Source of the DNA: Rotaria macrura
Lineage: Eukaryota; Rotifera; Eurotatoria; Philodinida; Philodinidae
NCBI GenBank assembly: GCA_900239685.1
Contig: OENT01000642.1
Span: forward strand, 19,833 to 83,832
DNA: 64,000 nt
Direction of reading: 5' to 3'
A model generated the notes under the pieces. The model made no database searches and was not told where the DNA came from. It was given only the letters and a program-made list of their open reading frames with translations. Below are positions 54,224-64,000 of this stretch, piece by piece. Every line of letters begins with the position of its first letter. Positions within the stretch are counted from its first letter, which is position 1. The translations under genes and the position numbers were made by a program.

Positions 54224-56349
54224 GATACTCGAAGATATCTAAAGAAAATGATGTATTTTTTCAAATGACTATAGTTTCGTGAAAACAGAAGTCACTTATA
54301 AGTTTGCATTAGATTCAGCCTACTAAATGAAAGTTGTAGTTAGATAACTACGTATTTTAAAAAATAACAACAAATGCTGATCTGTGTATTACGGTATACA
54401 ATAATAAGGATAAAGCTTTCAACTATGAGTTCTTCAAATTTCATGGAGCAATGTTACGTAGTTTAGATGCATGCAGATCTTTTCGTCTTCGTTATCAAGG
54501 TACCACTATCGTACTTCAAATTTCACTGTCGATGCAATTATTTTGAATAGAATGTAGATGGTAATCAATGTTTGATACTTATATTAGAATGTTGACTTCT
54601 AGGAAATGCTTGATTCGTCCTTCGCGCTCAATAGTTTTATCATTATGGTTTTCAAAGACATCTGAAAGAACTTACTTAGTTAAAATTGAGTATTGAAGAA
54701 AAATGGTTGCTTAGAGTTCTTTCGTGTGGTCTCAGTAAAAATTCTAGTTGTTTTAATATCAATTTTACTAACCTTCGTAATAACAAGGTGGCTCGTCTCA
54801 CTCTATCTTTCGTATGAAAACGATAAGATAGCAATTATCATGTCACACGAAAATAAGTTATCTTTACTGTAGTTTTATGTGTAAATCTTTCTAGCTCTCA
54901 TGCATTTTCATGAGATTGCTTCTTTCGAATAGACAGTCAACTACCACCCAGGGGTGCTATCGATTTTCAACGAGCATGATTGTCATCTTCAGTCAATGAT
55001 ATCTTTTAGGCTTTCGTTTGAATCTCAATATTCAATGATTTCGAAACAAATTTTCTCATTTAATATTGCACTTTTTAGATATGAAGAGTGCGAAGATTTT
55101 ATTCATGTTTTCTGTTAGCTATTTTATGTGCTTTGAAACTATTACTGAGATGTGATCAAGCTCATTTTCACATATCCATTAGTCGTGCTTTGAATACACT
55201 GATTTATCCAAGTACAATTGAGGGAAAATCATGATGTCATCCACAAATGAACTCAATCAACCCACAACTAAATCATAAACAGGAATCAAATGGTTGGAAA
55301 TATGCGAAGTTTGTCAAAAGTTAAAAATCATTCGAAAATCCTCTCAGCTGATCATAAATAATGGGTGGGGAGGTGAGTTTGGGTGCTCTCTTGAACGATA
55401 ATGAGAGCCCGTACACTGTAAAATAGAAAATAAATTATACAGAAAGAAAAAGGATATTCAAGGAATGCCTATATGAATTCTGTAAAGGATTTTTAATTTC
55501 TTGAAAGTAAGATATTTATGAAGATTGAAATAAGCAATTCGATTTTCAAATTAGAAAATTGGAAGTGAATTCATATAGAAACTCCTAGAAAGAACCGATG
55601 AAGGTTTGCACACAAAATGGATCTAGATAAAAATTACTTCAAAATAGCATCTAAAATTGGATTTCATATTGCTCTGTACAAGAATAAAGGATTCTGAACT
55701 CTTTCAAACCATCTTTCAAGCACTTCCACGACTTTTGCAACCGTGACATTAGTATTATCAATTCCACAAGGTTATTTACAAATTCACCAAAAACATACTC
55801 TCAGGGGAGATACAGCCTTCTGAGAGCTGCGAAATCCTCACAAGACATATGAAGCAAAATTTGGTGTACTCGTAAAATTTCTAAGACCACACTATCGAAA
55901 TTCCATGAGAAAACTAATCGACGCCATAGTATGATTCATATGATCTGGACTATCCCTATTGATGCCGGCTCCATTTTTTCTGCACAGTTAGAGATTTCCC
56001 AGATGGTGTGGATGTGAGTGCCAGTTTCGCTGAAGAGAAGAGTCACAAAGTTACAGCGACACCCATAACTTACCCTTCAAACTCTTTGTAGCTGATAGGA
56101 AGAAGATATTTTGCCAGGTACATCAAATTCAGATTGGAAATGATTGGAAGTTTTATTTTCGTGTAGAAAAATGTTCAAAATGATAAGTGGTTAGTGAAAA
56201 AGATTAAAAAGATTAAATAAGGACAAGGATATAGAACTGTAGCACATATGTGTTGGTAGTTGCTAATTACATAGAGCTGTCAGGAGATTATTAATTGTCA
56301 TTCTAAGCAAGAATCCTGGCTTTTCACAAAGTATTCAGAGCGTTGATCG
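54224..56349. other. Intergenic between dehydrogenase and VLIG-like gene
   Basis: About 2.1 kb, AT-rich. Near 55360-55380 is a G-rich segment (GGGTGGGGAGGTG). Nothing else recognisable. Confidence 0.45.
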
Positions 56350-59300
56350 TTATCTCGGTGATCTCATTTCAGCAATTTGTCTATAAGCTTGTGCAATTTG
56401 GCTTGCACTGGTCAAGTTTTTCATCGTGCCACGCATCGCGTTATTAATCTGGGTTAATGTTGCCCCTCCACCTAATGCTACTGTCCAAAATTCCTTTATT
56501 TCTGATCGTAAACGATTCAGCTCATCAATCTGTGTTTGTGGATATCCTGCTTCACCATCACTCATGAAGACAACAATTGATTTCAAAGCAGTGTTTCTGT
56601 TTCCTTGTTGCATCTCTCTTAACTTGTCGATCACCAACTGAAACGCTGGGCCGAATTCTGTGCCACCACCTGTGAAATTAATACTTCCCGTATTAACATT
56701 GTTCATTGTCTGATTGGCACAAAAGATTTTTGCAGTATCATCGAATGGTATAATAGTAATTCTGTCATTTGGCCCACCATTATTCTTTCTTGCAGTAACT
56801 AGAATATTTACACCTTCGAGTAACTTTTTCCAAGGTTCTCCACCCATTGAACCCGATTTATCTAATAGTAAAATGTAGTGGAATGATTCTGATGCGGGCA
56901 CGCGTACTCTCGGTGTATTATTCATAACGAATTTCATACCGTACTTTTTACAATAATGTTCACCAACGCGTTGCCATACAAACATGAACTTCTGTTTCAG
57001 GGTCTTGCTGTTCTCCGCTCCATATGGATTCCTATCGAGATTCCATGTTTGATATTTTGGCAATATTTTAACTTCTCCCCATGGTCTTGCTATTCTAGAT
57101 GGGTTATTTTCCTCTGGAATGTAATAATCAGAATCTTCAATTTCATTACATTGCTTTAGACTTGGTTCTTGGTTGTCTTCGAACATTATGCCGAAAAATG
57201 CCCGCAATGCATGACCACTGGTACAAGCATGTCTATTATTAGACGAGCCTAGAACAGTCAGAGAGCTGCATGTCGAAAAGGGAACAAACGGAAAAAGAAA
57301 ATCGAAGAGCATTGCTCTTAGTAGCAAAAAATAGAGATATGAACCCGGAGCACCAGGGAAAACGACCAGGAAACATTATATAAGTATATTTGAGTACGAA
57401 AATTACAGGCTTGAGAAAACTTTAGCGACATAATGTAGAGCACCTACAACCTAAACAAGTGAGGAAGAAAATGGATGCTAGCACGAAGCGTATCGCACGA
57501 AGATTTCGATATCTAAAGTTTAGGGTATAGAATATGTGTAGGAATTTCAGAGTTCAAGTGTAGCTGTAGTGAGACGCGTACACATGTGAGGAACCAGTGC
57601 AGTTAATTAAGTACTGATACGCGCCTTTATGCTTAGGCTTGGGTTTTTGGGCATGGATGCTACAAATCTCTAAATAGCTCGAGAAATGATCAGCATGATG
57701 GATATCCGTTTGAATCTTCCAACAGTCTACGCCCACACGTATCCAGTCATCAACAGAATTCCTTAGTGAACTATGCGATCGATCTTGCATTATGAGGGTA
57801 TTGATGTGGGCGTGGGTTTACATATCTTTTCTCTATCCCAACACACGCAACCTAAAAATAATGTTAGTAAAACAGGTACTGATGAAACTAAAGCTGACGT
57901 TACTGATGATTCTGACGATGATATTTCTGCATATAATTTTATTGGACTTGGGATCGTGGTAAGTTATTTGATGACATAACATCAGTGATGGAAGATGAGC
58001 CCTGATCAACACTACGAATGATCTTCTTTCTTTTGTTTTGAAAGAGAGAACCCACATTACACGAACCGATAGATAAAGATCGGATTTTACACTGTGAAAC
58101 GTCAAGAACAAAGGAAATAGTCGTGGTGAACTGTCGGTGACAAAAATAACCGCAACTAACGAATATAGATATACAGAAGAACCAGTGCTATTAAAGTATC
58201 TAAAATGTATGACTTATTTTTCAACAGAAGCTATGAGAAGCCAATGCGACTGTCTAAGACAAAGATGCAATCTCCTGACGCCAAAATCAATGGTAAATTT
58301 TTAATCGATACGCTCTTGAACAATAGTTGACAGCACAAAACACACGGGTATACGACGCAGTAATGCGTCATCTTTCACCAGATCATGAAAATAAATCAAC
58401 GCATAAAGAATTTATACAGGGAGTCGAGTCTAACCTCCGTCAATCTAGGGCAGGCTATACCCTATTCAAGCTTACTGATTCCGCCGGATATGCTAAGAAG
58501 TAATGCGAAATCTTTTAAAGTCTATCTGCTATGTATCTATAACATACCAATAGGTGCCAATACTCTTGTATGATCTACTTCACAAGATCGTTTACAAAAT
58601 GGACCTGCAAAATAAAAAAATCACAATGCTGAAAATGAACATATAAGTGTGTGCAATAATAACTTACATTTTTCTTCGCATCCAAATGCTACTGCCCGTA
58701 CAGAATCCCGAGACGTGTTTCTGTCATAATCTTCCACGTTAGTTGATAGAGATATCCACCATTCATTCAATGTTCTAGATTCAGTCGCCAAAATATTCTC
58801 CAAGAATTTTGCAAATATTTTAATTGGCATCGTTGCCATTTGATTTGTCGAGCTGGACGATGGAGTATTAGAAGGATAAGATATCGAATTTAACTGAGAC
58901 ATCCGAGCAATGACGTCAGATACATCTCGATCAGGTGACATTGGTGTTTGAAAATAATCGTTACCTTTCTTTGTTAACGTGTAAATCTTGTTTAATATCG
59001 GGAATGGCATCCCCGATTGTATTGGTGCATTTGTTAAATACAGATTTAGTAAAAGAATCATGCATTGACCTTTATTTTTTAAATGTTCATCTATTGTACC
59101 ACCTGGTGACGACACGGTAAACACTTCATCGATAAATTTGACTGGAGCGCCTTGACCGGTTAGGTTATTTGACATACTTTTTACAATAAGATAGAATTTC
59201 CTCAGTGTAGTTTTTATTTCGTCTTTTCCCCGTTCTAATTTTAGTTTCATATTCTGTCTTTCTGCTTCCCATTTCTGTTCAAAAACCTCTGAAAATACCT

Positions 59301-62300
59301 GTTCAGGTGTATCGATATATTTTTTGAGCCACTCATTGGTTGCATCGGATGTACCGATCATACAATCACAAGCAATCTGTAACTTTTCTCGGTTTATATT
59401 CGCTTTTGCTGCTGCGACACTAGCATCAATGATAGCTTTAACCTTTGTCGACCAAACATATTTGATGCTTCTGAGCATTTGTTCAATATATATCCTGCCA
59501 GATTCTGTATCAAACGAATTTTCGATCACAATCATGGAAAGGAAATAATTTAACAATGCTTGTTTTTGTGCAGCTAGTACTTTCAGTTGTTGCTCAAAAT
59601 GTTGTTCTTGCTCTAGATAATATAACAAGATGAGTATCAAAATAATATTGGTATTTGTTAATGATTTGAAGTTTCTTGACAATGATAATCCGAAAGCAAC
59701 CAATTCAGAATTTATTTCATTGAATAATTGAATAATGTCACTAACAATTCTTTGTATTAAATTGATTTCAATTTTACGTGGAATGCGTTGAAAAACTATT
59801 GAATTCAATAACTTTGTATACATGTTCGTCATAAAGATATCGAGATTCAGTACATTCGACGGGGCGATTTAATTTTGATTTAATTCAGTTTTTATTTTAT
59901 CTCTTGTATTTTTTCTAAAATTCATATCTAGTGCTCTTGTTTCTGCAATGTGACAAAGGTATGTAAAGGGTGGAGTTTGTTGGATGCTGACATTAAATGG
60001 TAAATCTTCAACTGAAGTGTCTCTGAGATTCTTAAGATCTTCAGTAAGTACCACTCGAGATTTACTAATTATTTCATCGCAATTTGGATGCACCCCATGA
60101 TCGATGACAAACGGATGAGGGCACGATCCGCACTGATCTTGCTGCTTTTGACAACTAGAAACCTGTGCAGGGGTCGCAGCTGTACCGTATTGACATTCAC
60201 ATTTGCTACAAGCATTTTGAAAGACACTTCTCAGTTGATCAGTAATTGAAACTTTTCTTTTAACTTCTTGGAAAGCTGGCAGTGACTCCTTCTCGAAAAT
60301 GCTATAGTTGCCATAAACAAATTTCACTGCTTGTTTGAATCTTTCGTCTGGATTGAAATTTCCCTCAATTTGTTTTATTTTCCTATTCCATAACCTTTCA
60401 AACTCCATGGTGGCTATGTCTTGTGCCATTGTTTGACCACTATTAATGATATCATCGATTTCTCTCTTCAAATCCGATCCCCCACTACGAACTAGAATTT
60501 CCATTTCCTTTCGATCATATGCCTGAATCGCGGTTTCAATCCATGCATTTCTTGTTTCCGTGACTTGTATCTTTAAAAACTTTGGATAGCGTTCGCGAAC
60601 AGCTTGACATGCCATGATGTCTGTTAAATGCTTCTCTAATTTCTCACCAAGATCCCGTAAATGAGTTTCGAATGTACTGTGAAAGTGATCTTTAATGTTT
60701 TGTTCAGAATTATAGGTGGTAATACAGTGTTCAATCAACTCTTTATGATACGCTGAAGAAAATTTATCGGACATCATCTTGGCTATATATTTGCGTACTT
60801 TATCGTCCTGTTGTTTTTCATTGATGTCTTTGAAATACGTTAAATCAGGAAACTTCTGTAGGATGTCAAAGATTACGATAGATCTAGACAACCATTCCCT
60901 AAAACAAAGATAAAGTGATTGTTGTAGAAACCTATTGGCAAAGAATGCAACAATTTATAACTATAGCAACATGCTTTCCGCACACGGCCATGGACAAGAG
61001 GTAGTCTGCCATGGAAAATAAAATCACAAGGTACTGTAATGATTATTGCTGAGTTTACTATGGATCGTTGTGTTGTCATAATTTCTAGTAGTATGGGATA
61101 TTACTGACCTTTCCTTGTTATTTTTTTTTATGTTATCCTTCTTTCTACCAAAATATTATTGTTGATAGAATGTATTTAGACCATTGTTCTTGCTTAATAC
61201 TAACCTAACACACATGTATTCTTACGTTTATACCCATATGATAATGTTGCTATTTTGTTACTTCTGTCTTTTTCCTTCTCTCTCTCACTTGCATATATAA
61301 GCATATGATTTTTATCCGAACAATACGATTGACGATATGAAGAAACTAAATAAAACATAATTATATCCGTGCTAATACTTCTTCTATCGAAGATCGCCAC
61401 AGACGTACGATGAATGATGTTGAATAAAGAAGTGAGACATAGTTTCATACAAACTACTACTTCTTTTACCAGAAACCGTTACAGTTGCTGCTTGGAATTC
61501 AAATTTAGTCCGGTAGTACCGTAACTGATTCATTAAATATATCTCACAAGAGGAGGATAAAAAGAAGAAAGCTTACGGCAGAGGTTGAGTTTCCTTGTTT
61601 GCTCTTTCGTACCACCCTTTTGCAGATTGTACGATTTTCGATGTCAATCCCTGTGACTGTTCCATAAAGGATGGTTCTGTTCGGATTAAGCATGCACCTT
61701 GCTCATCATTCGATAATCGCTCTCCACTATACGCACCTGGGAGCATATGAAATGTTTCATTGCTTATATCCAGTATTTCGGTTAAATTGTTTTCTTGTAA
61801 ATCCTTGGTGATTCTCTCGATAGTTATAAAGTGATTATCTTTATCCAAATCTGCATTTTGATTTAGTACAAAATGTACGGTTGGCCTTTCTACTTTGGTG
61901 ACACCCATCTGTTTCAACGAATCAATGCAAAGCGTTAACAGACTTTTTAATTCGTCACTCATGTCCTTAACCAAATTCACAATCATTACATGTGACACCG
62001 CTAAACAGAATAGAATGAGACGCCGATCATATTCCAGATCACCTTTTATAATTGATAAAAGACCTTCCGTATCCAAGAGCATAATATAGTCAATGTTTTC
62101 AATAGCATTACACTTAACTAACGAACCATACACTCCCCTTGTGCAACGGCCTTGTCTTACTTCAAACAATTTACCAAACATATAATTTAACAAGGTACTT
62201 TTCCCAGTGCTTTGTTGACCAATAATGCTAACAACTAAAATGCGATACTGTGCGAATTTTTTCATTACTTCAGTTAAAAAAGTTTGCTGCATATTAAACT

Positions 62301-63981
62301 GATCACCATCAACTAACTCAAAGGGAAAACCAGCACAAATATATTGTACATAAGATTCTATGATTAACCTTTGATTATCTGCCGATGTATGATTATAACA
62401 GATCGCTGCGTTACGCCAAAGAACTTCTAGCGATAGGAATGAATCGGATATTGATAAATCACATGATAACCTGCTGTTCCCTAAAGTCGATCGTATTATT
62501 TTTAATTCAGTTGACAATAAATTTACATTCATCAACCAATTATTACTATTCAGCATCGTTATAAATTTGTGAAATACGTCACCAACATTCTGATTCGGTG
62601 ACAAGGAATGATCTAATTTCGTTTCCAATCGTATTACTTCTTCATATTTGGTGAATGAATCGTCAGTCCAAATGCCATAGAACTTTATTTTCATGAGTTC
62701 TTGCCGCAATTTGCATAATTTAACAAATTTACAGTACAATGGAACGTTGAGTTCACAACATGTTTCGAAATCTGCGGCAACTAGGCATTCTTTTAAAGGT
62801 TGAATTGTTGAATTGTTCGTTTCTATTTCCATGATGTAATTGGTACAATTGATGTTTGTTAATACGAATCTAAATTCACTCAGAAGATTCTCTTTGTCAA
62901 TGACTGTTCGGGTTGGATTCCTTATTGAATCTATGAATTTATTGCGTAAGTCTCGTATGATTTTATCTTTCTGTCTATTAATCGTATTCATGTTTATCAA
63001 CGAAAATATTGAAAATTGACGATTTCTTAGAATATCAGACGTATCAATGACTCTTCGACATTCACGTTGGATAACAGTAGGATTATTTGTTTTAACATCA
63101 CGAATAAATATAGAATAAGATTTTGCGGGTGATAATAGTTCTAAATATTCAATAAACTGCTGTGAATGATCTTCTAACCATTTTTCATTGACATGTATTA
63201 TATAGCCATCAAATAGAGACTGAATATGCTGTAGTAAAGCACGACTCATTTCACCATGACAATCGGCAATATTTATCGGTCTCTCAGGCTGAAACGAACA
63301 TCCGAAATCGACATCAACTGTTTGTTGAAAGTAGATACTATCCATACTTTCTTCAAATGTACTAAGAAATAAGCTATTTAACAATAATGATTTTCCTTTG
63401 CATTCTTTTCCAACACCGAATGACAAGATAGTTGGCCGTTTACAGTCCCAAACATAGAAGATTGATGGAATAAAGTCATATTCGATTCTGTTTGATCGTT
63501 CAAGGATATTTGGATTGATGAGCGGAACTGGATTCCTCTTACTAATTAATGATATTATAATACGACGTGATAATAAATCACTATTTGAAAGTAAAACATG
63601 TACGAATCGACGTAAATTTAAATTAAACGTAGCTAGTTCGTTCATATCATTTGAATCCGCATCATTTTTGGCCTCTTCAAACAAATCTGTTTAAGCTGTC
63701 ATAAAATCATTCAAATTCTGTTCTCTTTTTGAGAGAAACATAATCGGAATTAAACATTCCTTGATAAATTTTGGTATATCGATTGGCACGTTGTTCAACA
63801 AAGTGATGAGTTCACTGGAAATATCCTTTGAAGTTTTATCAATATAACGTAATTCGCCTGCTTCTACTAAATTCTCCAACAATATTGAATCCGGTTGGAT
63901 AGAATTACAAACAATATTGATTTCAAAATCAGTCGCATTAGTTGTTGTATCTGGAAATCCAGGCTGTACATCAGACAATTC
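56350..63981 (-). pseudogene. VLIG-like very large GTPase with C-terminal vWA domain; two in-frame stops; partial
   Basis: Exons: right edge to 61577, 60898-58668, 58604-58548, 57248-56350. All phases join. The N-terminus runs off the right edge. Exon 1 carries two nucleotide-binding signatures: GKECKGKS (about 63400) and GQQSTGKS (about 62200), the second with LLDTEGLL and LNQNADLD as G3 and G4-like motifs of the VLIG family (interferon-inducible very large GTPases). Exon 2 starts EWLSRSIVIFDILQKFPDLT. Exons 3-4 encode a zinc-like CPFCKRSC and HACTSGHALRAF segment. The last 200 residues form a vWA domain with MIDAS DKSGSM, then GGTEFG and SDGE. TAA codons interrupt the frame at 63691-63693 and 59869-59871. 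Upstream and downstream homology is unbroken, so this is probably a recent pseudogene. Sequencing error is possible. Confidence 0.7.
57254..58547. other. Long intron of the VLIG-like gene
   Basis: 1.3-kb intron, against about 60 nt for its neighbour. A plus-strand frame at 57773-57979 ends in DSDDDISAYNFIGLGIV followed by a GTAAGT, which could be an exon of a nested or captured gene fragment. I could not identify it. No clear terminal repeats were found. Confidence 0.3.
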
Positions 63982-63982
63982 C

Positions 63983-64000
63983 GGGGGGGGGGGGGGGGGG
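63983..64000 (+). other. Poly-G run at the right edge
   Basis: Eighteen G in a row at the very end. The VLIG frame would read straight into it. More likely a low-quality or artefactual contig end than genomic sequence. Confidence 0.6.

Overview
The window looks like nuclear DNA of a small invertebrate, most likely a bdelloid rotifer. This is an inference from AT-rich, gene-dense sequence, many GT-AG introns of only about 50-60 nt, animal gene families (LIM-homeobox, ciliary dynein-2, TMEM183) and many short DNA transposons. No species was identified by search.

Layout: 1-453 is repeat-like sequence. 454-30289 (minus) is a nearly complete DYNC2H1, the retrograde intraflagellar-transport dynein heavy chain. 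I could resolve 45 exons plus a possible 6-nt microexon, with every splice phase consistent. It reaches about 4,000 codons and lacks roughly the last 300 residues at the left edge. Its short introns are about 50-60 nt; several of the long ones carry transposon-like insertions: a MULE, a hAT-type MITE and two copies of a 550-bp repeat family, plus smaller inverted repeats. 30290-30844 is a divergent promoter with an RFX X-box-like site. 30845-31783 (plus) is a TMEM183 homologue. 32474-33676 is a hAT element with a perfect 8-bp target duplication and a dead transposase fragment. 35580-37701 (minus) is an Lhx3/Lhx4 LIM-homeobox gene. 37702-43164 is intergenic and holds a pre-miRNA-like hairpin, another 550-bp repeat copy broken by an assembly gap, and a cluster of heat-shock-element-like motifs.

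43165-45223 (plus) is a secreted or surface leucine-rich-repeat protein. 45839-46530 (plus) is a small membrane-anchored Sel1-repeat protein, convergent with SAS10/UTP3 (46624-48462, minus). Ribosomal protein S9 (49048-49741, minus), a small von Willebrand A protein (50176-51145, minus) and a zinc alcohol dehydrogenase (52873-54223, minus) follow. The right end (56350-63981, minus) is a very-large-inducible-GTPase (VLIG)-like gene fused to a C-terminal vWA domain. Its splice phases all fit, but it has two in-frame TAA codons. It runs into the right edge, which ends in a suspicious poly-G run.

The genes are mostly unrelated housekeeping, ciliary or developmental genes rather than one operating system. 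The most unusual features are the VLIG-vWA fusion with its two stops, the transposon-filled dynein introns, the microexon and the noncoding hairpin. All splice sites were read by eye from GT-AG signals, reading frame and remembered family conservation; nothing was checked by alignment or RNA data.
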